Positions 1-10,000 of a DNA stretch of 64,000 nt are shown in pieces. Each line of letters opens with the position of its first letter. Within the stretch, counting starts at the first letter, position 1. The position numbers and the translations under genes are program-made. The notes under the pieces were generated by a model that saw only the letters and a program-made list of their open reading frames with translations, was not told the DNA's origin and did no database searches. The DNA comes from JBOGNO01 sp050747245 (lineage in GTDB: Bacteria; Acidobacteriota; Terriglobia; Acidiferrales; UBA7541): assembly GCA_050747245.1 (NCBI GenBank), contig JBOGNO010000001.1, positions 248,001-312,000 of the forward strand, in the 5' to 3' direction.

Positions 1-1051
1 TGGCAAAAAAATCGAGCGGCTGATGAATCGTTTCCATATCGCCAGCCGCAATCTCCGGCGCGTCCTTGCCGAGCGCGGCCAGGCCATCGGCGGGATATTC
101 TCCGAGGAACGCGGGATCGAGCCACCACGAATTATTGTGCCACCATTTCTCAATCTGGAAATATTCGCGTGCCACGGAAAATGTCGCAGCGTGCGCCGCG
201 GCGATATTTTCCGGATTCTCCGGCAGCGCAAGCGCAGGAGAAGCATCGGGTGCGAAACCGATTTCGCAGGGCTTCCTAGAATTGGCGCGAATTGCCTGCA
301 CGCCCTTGCCGTGCGCGCGCATCAAGTTGTGACCTGCGCGAAGCCCTTCCGCAAGCGAAAGCTTGTAGCCGGGCGCCTGCTCGCCGATTAAGAAGCCGGA
401 GCCGACAAAGGATCGCGGTTCGACGAGCGTGAGCCAGTGATGCACGCGGTCCGAGAGCGCCCGCGCCACCACCGCCGCGTAGTCCGCAAACCAATCCGCC
501 GCATCGCGATTCAGCCATCCTCCCAGATTCTCCAGGGCCAGCGGGTAGTCCCAGTGAAAGAGCGTGACAAAGGGAGCGATTCCCGCGCGCAGGAGTTCAT
601 CGAGCAGACGACTGTAGAAATCCAGACCCTTCGGATTGACGTCGCCCTTACCCTGTGGGATCACGCGCGGCCAGGAAATGCTGAAACGATAGGCGCGCAG
701 CCGCACCTCCCTCATCCACGCGACGTCTTCGGCGTAGCGATGGTAATGGTCGCAGGCGACCGCTCCGGTTTGCGAGTTCCAGATGGCGCCAGGCTTCTTG
801 CAGAATTCGTCCCAGATGGACGGCGCTCTGCCGTCTTCGCCGGCGGCGCCTTCGATTTGATAAGCGGAGGTCGATGCGCCCCACAGAAAATCTTTGGGAA
901 AAGTCAGCGCGCCGAGCGTCGGAGATTCCGAGTTATGCGAAAACATTGGTGGCACAGGCTCCACCGAGGCCGTCGAGGCGATCGCCGCGGCCGATGCGGC
1001 GAGAAACTTGCGCCGCGAGAGAGGAACGCCGCTGGATTTTCCCGAACTCAA
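1..1051 (-). CDS. Exported family 1 glycoside hydrolase (beta-glucosidase-like), partial
   Basis: The frame is open from a TTG at 1051 to the window edge, so about 350 N-terminal codons are present and the catalytic nucleophile region is missing. The TTG is supported by GAGGTGA seven bases upstream, inside the end of the preceding amidohydrolase gene. The N-terminus carries a twin-arginine motif (SRRKFLAAS), which suggests Tat export. The GH1 N-terminal signature FLWGASTSAYQIEGA follows, then conserved FSISWPRV. GH1 enzymes hydrolyse beta-linked glucosides and related sugars. The acid/base loop, normally T-x-NEP, reads TLVEP: Glu211 is kept but the preceding Asn is Val210. That Asn contacts the sugar 2-OH in known family members, so activity could be altered. 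It is co-directional with the amidohydrolase, with a 7-base gap. Confidence 0.88.
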   Translation of the reverse strand, partial: MSSGKSSGVPLSRRKFLAASAAAIASTASVEPVPPMFSHNSESPTLGALTFPKDFLWGASTSAYQIEGAAGEDGRAPSIWDEFCKKPGAIWNSQTGAVACDHYHRYAEDVAWMREVRLRAYRFSISWPRVIPQGKGDVNPKGLDFYSRLLDELLRAGIAPFVTLFHWDYPLALENLGGWLNRDAADWFADYAAVVARALSDRVHHWLTLVEPRSFVGSGFLIGEQAPGYKLSLAEGLRAGHNLMRAHGKGVQAIRANSRKPCEIGFAPDASPALALPENPENIAAAHAATFSVAREYFQIEKWWHNNSWWLDPAFLGEYPADGLAALGKDAPEIAAGDMETIHQPLDFFA

Positions 1052-1058
1052 TTTGAAT

Positions 1059-2051
1059 TCACCTCGCGGATGCCAGGCCGATAAGGCGCGCCGCATTGCC
1101 ACCCAGAATGGCTTCTCTGGCTTCCGGAGCGATGCGAAGTTTGCTGATGCTATCTAGCATCATCTCGATGCTGCCGATTTGATGCGGGTAGTCGCTCCCA
1201 GCCAAGACGTGCTCAGCGCCGACAAACTCAACGGCCAGTTCGATTGCGTGCGGATCGAAATTCACGGTGTCGAAATAAAATTGTTTCAGGTACGCGCTCG
1301 GCTCTCGATGAATATTTGCTCTGCATTCCGCGAACGCCCCGTAGCCGCGGTCGAGCCGCTCAGCAAGATAAGGAATCGCGCCGCCGAGATGCCCCAGCAC
1401 CCAGCGAATCCGCGGAAAACGCTCCACGACGCCGCTGAACACGAGTCCCGCTGCTGCCAGCGTGGTGTCGAAGAGAAAACCTACTAGCGGCATCAGCCAG
1501 TAATCCATCATCGCTTCCACGCCGAGGGGATTTGTGGGATGAATGAAGAGCACCGCTTCCCGTTCGTTCGCCAATTCGTAGAGATTCCAAAAGCGTTTGT
1601 CCGACAGTGCCACGCCGTTGACGTTGCTGAAGACCATCGCTCCGCAAAAATGCAATTGTTCGAGCGCGCGGCGAAATTCCGCGAGCGACGCGGCTGGATC
1701 GTTGAGAGGAAGCGTTGCCAGCGCGGCGAAGCGGCCGTTCTTATCTTCCACCACGCGCGCGAAAGCATCATTCACCATACGAGCAAGCCGGACGGCAGCG
1801 GCTGGATTTTCGACGTGCGTCCCGGGCGTCGTGAGCGTGAGGACCTGCGTATCCACGCCCGATTCGCGCAGTGCTTCCTCGCGAAAGTCAATGTCGCGAT
1901 GGCCGCGCACGGCGACGTTGAAATCGCCGGGATAATGCAGGCAGGGATCTCCCTTGGCATCGCGCGTGACGCGCACGGCGCTTGGGCCGCGCTCAAGCGC
2001 CTCCAGATATGCGGGCGGGTAATAGTGATTGTGAAAATCGATAATGCGCAT
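1059..2051 (-). CDS. Amidohydrolase family protein (ACMSD-like TIM-barrel metal enzyme)
   Basis: A 330-residue protein of the amidohydrolase-2 type, which includes 2-amino-3-carboxymuconate-6-semialdehyde decarboxylase. The metal-binding HxH is at the start (DFHNHYYPP, His7 and His9). Further family landmarks are FIHPTNP, VLGHLGGAIPY and, near the C-terminus, AGSDYPHQIG with the metal-ligand Asp. Length matches the family. Members carry out metal-dependent decarboxylation or hydrolysis of small aromatic acids; the substrate here cannot be read. It starts at an ATG and is the first gene of a short leftward unit with the GH1 gene. The 177 bp upstream is shared with the divergent ABC transporter gene. 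Confidence 0.85.
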   Translation of the reverse strand: MRIIDFHNHYYPPAYLEALERGPSAVRVTRDAKGDPCLHYPGDFNVAVRGHRDIDFREEALRESGVDTQVLTLTTPGTHVENPAAAVRLARMVNDAFARVVEDKNGRFAALATLPLNDPAASLAEFRRALEQLHFCGAMVFSNVNGVALSDKRFWNLYELANEREAVLFIHPTNPLGVEAMMDYWLMPLVGFLFDTTLAAAGLVFSGVVERFPRIRWVLGHLGGAIPYLAERLDRGYGAFAECRANIHREPSAYLKQFYFDTVNFDPHAIELAVEFVGAEHVLAGSDYPHQIGSIEMMLDSISKLRIAPEAREAILGGNAARLIGLASAR

Positions 2052-2228
2052 CAGGACTTGTCCCTTTCTGGCGTCTGTAAGCGGTCACAAAGTACACAAG
2101 AACGCAATCGAGGCGCAAACTCAACCCTCCATTAAGAAGTTATGCCCTCTGTCGCCGGGCTCCAACACAAGCCAGTGTATAGTCGTATCAGCTCTTGAAG
2201 CATCCAATGAAGACTGGAGCAGCTCGGA

Positions 2229-4136
2229 TTGAGCGCGGAAAGCGACAAGCAAGAGAAACGGGCGAAAAGTAAGCCGGCGTGGACGCTCCTGCCGGACGTG
2301 TGGGCGCTCGTGAAGCCGCGGCGCGGAATTCTCGCGCTGGGATTCGTTTTGATGGCCATCAACCGCGTGTGCGGGCTGGTGCTTCCGGGTTCCACCAAGT
2401 TTTTGGTAGACAACGTCATCGGAAAGCGGCAGGTACAACTACTGGCGCCCATCGTCCTGCTCGTCATCGCCGCCACGGTTGTGCAAGGCCTCACTTCCTT
2501 TTCGCTCACGCAGATGCTTTCGAAATCGGCGCAGCGGATGATTGCGGAATTGCGCTGCAAAGTGCAAGCGCACGTCGCACGCTTGCCGGTGTCGTTCTAC
2601 GACGCGAATAAGACCGGCGTGCTTGTTTCGCGAATCATGAGCGACGTCGAAGGCATTCGCAATCTGATCGGCACAGGCTTGATTGAATTCTCCGGCGGGC
2701 TGATGACCGCAGTCTTCGCGCTGGTGATTCTCCTGCGCATCAGCGTGACGCTGACAGCGCTCGCCGCTGCGGTCTTGCTTGTATTTGGCGTTGGCCTGAA
2801 CAAAGCGTTCAAGACCATCCGCCCCATGTTTCGCGCGCGCCCGAAAATTAACGCCGAAGTGACCGGGCGGCTCACCGAATCGCTCGGCGGCGTTCGCGTG
2901 GTCAAGGGCTACCACGCGGAAGCGCGCGAGGAAAAAGTTTTCGCCGCCGGAGTCGCGCGGCTCCTCGACAACGTCATCAAGACCCTCACGGCAACCTCGC
3001 TCATGAGCCTTTCCGCCACCGGCCTGATGGGCCTGGTAAGTGCGCTCATTATTTTTCTCGGCGCGCGGCAAATTCTCTCCGGAACAATGACTCTTGGAAC
3101 ATTTCTCACCTACACGATTTTTCTCGGCATGCTGGTCGCTCCGGTATTTCAAATCGTCGGCATCGGCACGCAGGTCACGGACGCACTGACGGGCCTGGAG
3201 CGCACGCGCGAAATTCTGAACGAGACTCCGGAAGATGAGGCCGCGGGCCGCACCGCCATTCTGGGCCGTATCCTCGGAAGCGTTGTGTTCGAAAATGTGA
3301 GCTTCGCATACGATTCGGGAAAGCCCGTGCTGCACGAAATCAATTTGCAAGCGGCTCCCGGCACGGTGACGGCGCTGGTGGGGCCATCGGGCGCGGGGAA
3401 ATCCACGATCATCGGGCTGCTTGCGGCGTTCTACGTGCCGTCGAGCGGCCGCGTGCTGGTAGATGGCGTGGACATTGCTCATGCGCGGCTCGATTCCTAC
3501 CGCACGCAGCTGGGCGTGGTGCTGCAAGATACATTTCTCTTCGACGGCACGATCCGCGAAAACGTCGCATTCGCGCGGCCCGACGCGAGCGAAGCGGAAA
3601 TTCTCGCGGCGTGCCGCGTGGCTCGCGTGGACGAGTTCGCGGAGTCGTTCGAGAAAAAATACGACACCGTGGTCGGCGAGCGCGGCGTTAAACTCTCCGG
3701 CGGACAGAAGCAACGCGTTTCCATCGCGCGCGCGATTCTGGCGGACCCGCGCATTTTAATTCTGGACGAAGCCACGTCAAGCCTCGATTCAGAATCCGAG
3801 GCGCTGATTCAGGAAGGACTGCGATTCCTGATGCGCGGCCGGACAACTTTCGTGATCGCTCACCGGCTCTCCACGATTCGCCGCGCGGATCAAATTCTGG
3901 TGATCGAAGCGGGGCGCGTCGTGGAGCGCGGCACTCATGAATCGCTCTACGCCGCGGGGGGCCGCTACTACGATCTGTACACGAAGCAGCACGGCGTGGA
4001 ATCGAATCTCTTCCTCGCGCCCGGCGAAGGCCGCGACGCTGCTCCGGAATCCACGGAGGCCGAAACTGCTGCCGGCAATTCGGGCGATTCCGGGTTGTCG
4101 GATGCCATCCGCCTGATCCGCGGACGGGAGTCTTGA
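2229..4136 (+). CDS. ABC exporter, fused permease and ATPase (MsbA/lipid-drug exporter type)
   Basis: A 635-residue half-transporter. Residues from about 30 to 330 form the six-helix exporter membrane domain, followed by a nucleotide-binding domain with Walker A GPSGAGKST (about residue 385), signature LSGGQ (about 489), Walker B and DEATSSLD (about 514), and the H-loop histidine in IAHRLSTI. It would act as a homodimer in the inner membrane exporting a lipid, drug or peptide; the substrate is unknown. The start is a TTG. About 45 residues beyond the ATPase domain form an acidic, Ala/Glu-rich tail. It appears monocistronic, diverging from the amidohydrolase gene and followed by a long non-coding stretch. 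Confidence 0.9.
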   Translation: MSAESDKQEKRAKSKPAWTLLPDVWALVKPRRGILALGFVLMAINRVCGLVLPGSTKFLVDNVIGKRQVQLLAPIVLLVIAATVVQGLTSFSLTQMLSKSAQRMIAELRCKVQAHVARLPVSFYDANKTGVLVSRIMSDVEGIRNLIGTGLIEFSGGLMTAVFALVILLRISVTLTALAAAVLLVFGVGLNKAFKTIRPMFRARPKINAEVTGRLTESLGGVRVVKGYHAEAREEKVFAAGVARLLDNVIKTLTATSLMSLSATGLMGLVSALIIFLGARQILSGTMTLGTFLTYTIFLGMLVAPVFQIVGIGTQVTDALTGLERTREILNETPEDEAAGRTAILGRILGSVVFENVSFAYDSGKPVLHEINLQAAPGTVTALVGPSGAGKSTIIGLLAAFYVPSSGRVLVDGVDIAHARLDSYRTQLGVVLQDTFLFDGTIRENVAFARPDASEAEILAACRVARVDEFAESFEKKYDTVVGERGVKLSGGQKQRVSIARAILADPRILILDEATSSLDSESEALIQEGLRFLMRGRTTFVIAHRLSTIRRADQILVIEAGRVVERGTHESLYAAGGRYYDLYTKQHGVESNLFLAPGEGRDAAPESTEAETAAGNSGDSGLSDAIRLIRGRES

Positions 4137-4689
4137 GCCTCGCGAACGATTAGCCTGGAATAGCTCTGGCCAACGGGCTTCGGCGTAATGGGAGATCTAG
4201 CGAATTTTGATCGTCAATCTAGCTTGGTCACCTCCCTTTCCATCTATCGAGTCCCGTACTAAATTCGGAGCAGGTTGTTGGGAGCCTCCTGAGCTGCGAT
4301 CTCGCGGCGGATGCGGCCCGCGAACAAGGGGGCACGAGTAGGTTCCAGTACCCGTTTTGAAAATGCCGTCCCGATACAAGGCATCGGGATGCAAATGGCG
4401 CAATTTTGTAGCGATTGATTTTTTGGATCTGGTTTGTTTTGAGCGTTTTGCAAGAAAATCGATATTTTGGTGTGGCGATCGATTTCCGCTAGAGGTCGGA
4501 TGTTCGAGGTCGGAGGTTGGGAAGCGGTGCTCCAGGTGCCTCGGGCAGGACTGGAAAGGTTGGAATTCTTAACTCGCATTTGTGTCTCGATTAGGATTTG
4601 CTCCGAGTGTTTGTTTTCAAGGACTTAGCTCCCATCTTGTTTCTGGGTGTGTCTCGATTAGAAATGGCTTCGCTCCTAAGAAGTTGAAT

Positions 4690-4730
4690 GGCGGGGAGTT
4701 TGTCCCCCGCCCCGCTAAATTGTTTTATTT
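4690..4730 (+). terminator. Possible GC hairpin followed by a T-rich tract
   Basis: Stem GGCGGGG at 4690-4696 pairs with CCCCGCC at 4705-4711 across an eight-base loop; a T-rich run follows at about 4720-4730. The ten-base gap between stem and T-run is long for a classical intrinsic terminator. It is also 550 bp beyond the nearest stop codon, so its role is uncertain. Confidence 0.3.
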
Positions 4731-5302
4731 CTTTAGGTTAAGTATAGCACATGTTCAGTCAAAAGTAAAGTACCGGAACTAGGAATATTTTGAGGAGAAC
4801 TCCGAAAAGCGAGACCGAGTAGCGAAATGGTGAGATTGAAACTCGTTGGGAATTCAGACAACTACGGCACGTTTGCTGCGCAAACATGGGGCACCCAAAA
4901 CGCCCCTTGAATTTTGCCGGGCCACATAGGATTGTGGCGCGTGCTGAATGCGGGCGCAGCGAGCAGCGGTCCGACAAGGGAATGAGAGCCGAGGTTTCCG
5001 CCGTTCCGGCGCCGAGACCCGTTCGGCCCTCGCCAAGGCCCGCCATTTTCGCGCGACCCGGGACATCCGACGCGAAAATTGCGCTGCTCGCGCCTCAGGA
5101 TGACCGACTCGTTGATTGGATGGGGGCCCTGGGCGGACGGGGCGAGCGAGCAGCGCCACTGCGACCAATGTTGAGATATATGCGGGCGCAGCAAGCAGCG
5201 CCCCTACAAGCGGTAGCGCGCGAGATAAATTTGAAAATTAAATCTGGGACGCAACTGAAACACTGTGAGTTGTGGGATCATTGCATGAATTGAGCCCAGC
5301 CT

Positions 5303-5331
5303 CGGGGCTAAAGCCCCGCAAAATGCGGGGC
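5303..5331. repeat. REP-like element with two mutually exclusive hairpins
   Basis: CGGGGCTAAAGCCCCG (5303-5318) folds as one perfect hairpin. Its 3' arm, GCCCCGCA (5313-5320), can instead pair with TGCGGGGC (5324-5331). The GGGG-CTAAAG-CCCC core resembles GGGGTTAAAACCCC at 42068-42081 and 43109-43122, so this looks like one member of a dispersed intergenic hairpin family. Confidence 0.5.
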
Positions 5332-5447
5332 TAAATGTCGGAGCTTCCCGATAGAGGGCATCGGTACACAAGAATCGTGAAAGATTCGACCCCCCAAAGA
5401 ATGTGAAGCGAATTTCTGTCTAAGGACACGGGCAGGCGAAGACGAGA

Positions 5448-6872
5448 TTGCGGACGCTCTCCTACAAGCAGCTCATCGCGGCGCTAACGGCGGGGCTCGC
5501 GCTGCGGCTTTTTTTCATCCTGAAATTTCCGTTTTATTCGGGCGATACGAAATTTTACGAAGAGCTGGCGCGCAACTGGCTGGATCACGGAGTGTACGGC
5601 CTGTTCATCCAAGGCCGGCTGATGCCTGTGGACATGCGCATGCCCGGGTATCCCGCGTTTCTGGCCGTGATTTATGCCGCGCTGGGAAGAACGCGCATCG
5701 CGATAATGATCGCGCAAGCGATGGTGGACCTGGGCACGTGTGTACTTGCAGCGCTGCTCGCGGCGCGCCTCGCTTCGCCAGCAAATCGAACTCGCGCGGC
5801 GACGGCCGGGCTGTGGCTTGCTGTGCTTTGTCCATTCACGGCGAATTACACAGCAGCGATACTTACGGAGACCTTGGTCACGTTTGTCGCGACGCTCGCG
5901 ATTTTTTATCTTGTGGGCGCTTTTGAAGACGCTTCGAATCCTGACGTGCTTCGAACAGCGGACAGGAAATCAACGGTTCGCTTTTCCGGACGGTGGATCG
6001 TAACTGGATTACTCACAGGAATTGCAACGCTGGTGCGTCCGGAATCGCCGCTGCTGGCAGTTGCAGCTGGATTGGCGATGGTCATGCTCTGGCGCCGCGG
6101 GCGGGATTGGCGGAAGCTGGGACTCGCGGGATCGTGGATGACGCTGGGAGTGATTCTGGCGTTGCTGCCATGGGCGGCGCGAAATGCGCGGACGCTGGGG
6201 CGCGTCCAGTTTCTTGCTCCGCGGTACGCCGAATCGTATGGCGATTACATTCCGCGCGGGTTTTTTGCGTGGACGCAAACGTGGATGGTGCGATTCGGAG
6301 AAGCCTATCGGGTGACCTGGAAACTGGGGAACGCGCCGATTCTCATGGAAGATTTCCCGGAGCGGGCGTTTGATTCGGCGGAAGAGCGCGCGCGAGTGGA
6401 ATCCTTGCTTCAGAAGTACAACGACGGCTGGAGAATTACGCCGGTCGCCGATCACGAATTCGCAGTCCTGGCGAACGAGCGGACGGAGCATAGACCACTG
6501 CGAACGTATCTCTTCGTGCCGGGCGCGCGGACATTCGCGATGTGGTTCACCCCGCGCGTGGAATTGCTGCCCTACACAGGCCATTTGTGGCCGCCCGGCG
6601 AAAGATGGCGCGAAGACGCGTCGGATTTCGGCGCGACGGCGTTTTTCGGGCTGCTGAACATTGGTTACCTCGCGGCAGCATTGGCGGGGGCATGGCGCAT
6701 CCGCAAGCATCCCGGCCTGGCGTTCCTGATTACATTCTTCGTGATCCGCACGGCGTATTTGACGCAGTTGCAGACGGTCGAACCGCGGTACGTGATGGTC
6801 TGCTATCCGGCAATATTGGCGCTGGCCGCGCAAGTTGCGGCGCGAAGCGTCACGCGGAAGCAAGAAACATAG
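5448..6872 (+). CDS. GT-C-type membrane glycosyltransferase (PMT/ArnT-like)
   Basis: A 474-residue polytopic membrane protein with about ten hydrophobic segments. The first loop has an acidic motif (SGDTKFYEELARNWLDHG) in the position of the catalytic Asp of GT-C enzymes that use polyprenyl-phosphate sugars, such as GT39 and GT83. It is followed by the typical MPGYPAFLA stretch. Such enzymes transfer a sugar from a lipid carrier to protein or lipid on the outer face of the inner membrane. Donor and acceptor cannot be deduced. The start is a TTG preceded by a weak purine-rich stretch. It stands alone between two non-coding regions. Confidence 0.7.
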   Translation: MRTLSYKQLIAALTAGLALRLFFILKFPFYSGDTKFYEELARNWLDHGVYGLFIQGRLMPVDMRMPGYPAFLAVIYAALGRTRIAIMIAQAMVDLGTCVLAALLAARLASPANRTRAATAGLWLAVLCPFTANYTAAILTETLVTFVATLAIFYLVGAFEDASNPDVLRTADRKSTVRFSGRWIVTGLLTGIATLVRPESPLLAVAAGLAMVMLWRRGRDWRKLGLAGSWMTLGVILALLPWAARNARTLGRVQFLAPRYAESYGDYIPRGFFAWTQTWMVRFGEAYRVTWKLGNAPILMEDFPERAFDSAEERARVESLLQKYNDGWRITPVADHEFAVLANERTEHRPLRTYLFVPGARTFAMWFTPRVELLPYTGHLWPPGERWREDASDFGATAFFGLLNIGYLAAALAGAWRIRKHPGLAFLITFFVIRTAYLTQLQTVEPRYVMVCYPAILALAAQVAARSVTRKQET

Positions 6873-7072
6873 ATCTCGCTTCTTTCGGCTATTTCGCGCC
6901 GAGCGCTAAGTGCGGATGTTCGAGCGATTCATCCGGGTGAAACAATTCCCTGCAAGACTTGCGAAGGAAAAAACAGCGTGACTCGGACTGGCAATCGAAG
7001 CACAATTCATTTTCTTTGGGCCATTTACTTGGGGCCACTTTCTTCCGGCCATTTTCTTCGGGAGGCCGCGTG

Positions 7073-10000
7073 ATGTTCCGTCATGGTTCGCGAATTTATT
7101 TTGTATTGGGTCTGGCAATTCTTGCGGGCGCGATGGTGGCGCTGCCGCTCGCTTCGCAGCAATCGGGCAGCGCGGATGCGACGGCGTCCGAAGGGCGGCC
7201 CATCAGTCCGGCCGGAACGCTGATCATGGACGCGACGACGGGAGAGCCCGCGGTGGGCTCGCTGCCCGTAGCGTTCGTGCGCAGCCCGGACCACGCGGCG
7301 AGCGATGGCGGCGGGCGATACCTGGTCAGCATCAACAGCGGCTTCGGAATTCAATTCAGCGCGGGCACGAATATAGGGCAAGAATCGGTTTCCGTAATTG
7401 ACCTCAACGCCCAGCCCGCTCCGCGAGTGGTGCAGAACGTTTATTTCCCCACGCCGCAGAGCGCGCAGGTAGGCGCGGCATTTTCTCCTCAGGCGGAGCA
7501 CGACGGCTCGTACATCCTCTACGTTTCCGGCGGATATGAAAATAAAATCTGGGCATTCAATTTTCGGCCGGGCGTTCCGCAGCCGATTACGCCTCCTTCG
7601 AACGGGCCGGACACGAAAATAACGGCGCCGTATATTTCCGTGCACGGATTTGCGACGCAATCGGCTTCGCCGCGCTTGCAAGGCGAACAGGAACCCGTGT
7701 ACCCGCTGGGAATCGCGCTTAGCGCGGATGGCGATACGCTATACACCGCGAACGATCTGGGCGACTCGCTGGGCATCATTCGAAATCTGCGCGGCGAGCG
7801 ACGCTTGCAACGCGTGGATTTGAGCGACGGCCAGCCCGGGCACTACGTGTATCCCTACGGCGTCGAGGCGTGGGCTCCGGCGGACGCGCGCGAAACGCAA
7901 AAGTTGTACGTATCGTGCTGGGCCACGGCTTCAGTGGCGGTGGTGGATGCCGTTCATCCGGAAAAGCCGGTGGCGTTCGTGCAAGTGGAGCATCATCCGA
8001 CGGCCATGATCGTGAATGCGTCGCGGACGCGGCTGTACGTGGCGAATTCCGATGCCGACAGCGTGTCGGTGATCGACACGGCGTCGGACCGCGTGGTGGA
8101 GACGATTTCGGTGCGGCTAATGGAGAAGGCGCTGCCCGGCGGTTCGCCTGAGGGACTTGCGCTGAGCGCCGACGGCGCGACACTTTACGTGGCGAACGCG
8201 CACAGCAATGCCGTCGCGGTTGTGGGACTCTCTCCCGCGGCGCAGGGCAGCGGCGAAGCAAAGCACGCTCGCGCGGGCGAAAAGGAATCCGGCGGACAAG
8301 GGGAGCGCAGCGCGGTGCGCGGCTTCATACCCACGGGGCAATATCCTTCGGCAGTGGCGGTCGCGAACGGAAATCTGATCGTGGGTAACGGAAAAGGAAG
8401 CGGATTCGAGAAATCTTCGCTGATCGCCAATAATTCCGGGCGCGCGCCGAATACGGCGAGTGACCGCTTTCCCGCAGGCACGGGATACAACGGACAGGGC
8501 GGAGAATACGACGTCGCGCTAATTGCGGGAACGTTTTCGGCGATTGCGGAGCCCGATGCGCACACGCTCGCTGCTTACACCAATCAGGTGCTGCGCAATG
8601 ACGGGCTGCTGGGCGCGCCGGACGTGAAACTTTTCAACGGAAGCTCGCCGATCCATCACGTGATTTACATCATCCGCGAAAACCGCACGTACGATCAGGT
8701 GTTCGGCGACGTCACGAAAGCCGGAAACGGCGAGGCCGCGGACGGCGACGCCAGCCTGGCGATATTCGGAGGAGGCGAAGCGGCGCGGCGTCCTGGCGGG
8801 CCGCTGCAAAACATCACTCCGAACGCGCATGCGCTGGCGCAGCGATTCGGCTTGCTGGACCGGTTTTTCGTGAATTCCGAAGCGAGTCCCGATGGCCACA
8901 ACTGGACCGACGCGGCATTCTCGAGCGATTACGTGGACAAGGCGTATCGCTGGAATTATTCGCGGCGCGGACGGCAATACGATTTTGAAGGCTCCAACCG
9001 CGAGCCGGAAATCTGGCCGCGACGCGGCGAACCTTCTTTCCTTCCCGTGCCGGTGAAGCCCGAGGATCTGGCGCATCTGATTCAGCGTTACGTTCCGTAC
9101 TTGAACGGAGCGCGCGACGTGGGCGAGCCGGAAACGCTCTACCTGTGGGACGATGCGGCGCGCGCGGGCATCAGCTATCGCACCAGCGGCGAAAGAGTGG
9201 TTTCCATCTCGCAAGCGGAAGTGGATTCGTTCAACGCCAATCGCGAACGCCAATATCCGGATACGACTCCGACGGTCGTGGAATTTCCGCTCAAGAAAAC
9301 GCTCGAAGGGCACTCGAGCGCCACGCACAGGGCGTTCGATCTGTACACGCCGGATTCCATGACGACGGATTCGTATCGCGCATGGAAGGAGTCGAGCGGA
9401 TCGGCCGATCCTTTGATCTCCGCTGAGAATTCGGATGCGCGGTTTCGCGGGTATTCGCGCATCTCGACGTGGCTCACGGAATTTCGCGGGTACGTGGACG
9501 CTCGACAAAAAGGACAAGGCGATCCATTTCCCGCGCTCAATATCGTTTACCTGCCGAACGACCACACCAACGGGATGCGTCCGCGCATGCCTACGCCGCA
9601 GTTTTACGTCGCCGAAAATGATTACGCGCTCGGGCTGCTGGTGCAGCAAGTCTCTGCAAGCCCTCACTGGAAGGACACGGCAATTTTGGTGGTCGAAGAC
9701 GACGCGCAAAATGGGCCCGATCACGTGGACGGTCACCGTTCGCCCGCGCTGGTGATCAGCGCGTATAACCGTCCCGGCGCGCTGGTCCACGAATATCACA
9801 GCACCGTGAGCCTGGTGCGCACGATGGAGGTGCTCCTCGGGATGCCGCCGATGAATCAGCTCGACGCTGCCGCGTCGCCTATCGATATTTTTCAGGCGAA
9901 GCCGGATTTGGCGCCCTACAAGGCGCTGCTCCCCGATGTGGCAGTGCAGAATTTGACGACCCCGGCGTCCACTCGCGATGCGGAGACCGCGCGCTGGATG

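Larger units (their letters stand above)
4137..5447. other. 1.3 kb gene-poor region with dispersed short repeats and hairpins
   Basis: No convincing gene was found on either strand. The GC content drops in the first half. It holds two copies of TGTCTCGATTAG (4583-4594 and 4650-4661; a third is at 40619-40630). It also holds two copies of a 20-mer, TGCGGGCGCAGC(G/A)AGCAGCG, at 4949-4968 and 5181-5200, differing at one base, and a pair of overlapping hairpins at 5303-5331. The ORFs that cross these repeats lack ribosome-binding sites and recognisable protein features. Confidence 0.6.

Noticed and set aside
2439..3713. 424-codon antisense reading frame under the ABC exporter
   Set aside because: Shadow frame: no ribosome-binding site and no recognisable motif; the exporter motifs are unambiguous.
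4886..5293. 135-codon plus-strand reading frame in the 4.1-5.4 kb gap
   Set aside because: It runs through both copies of the 20-mer repeat, has no ribosome-binding site and no protein-like features.
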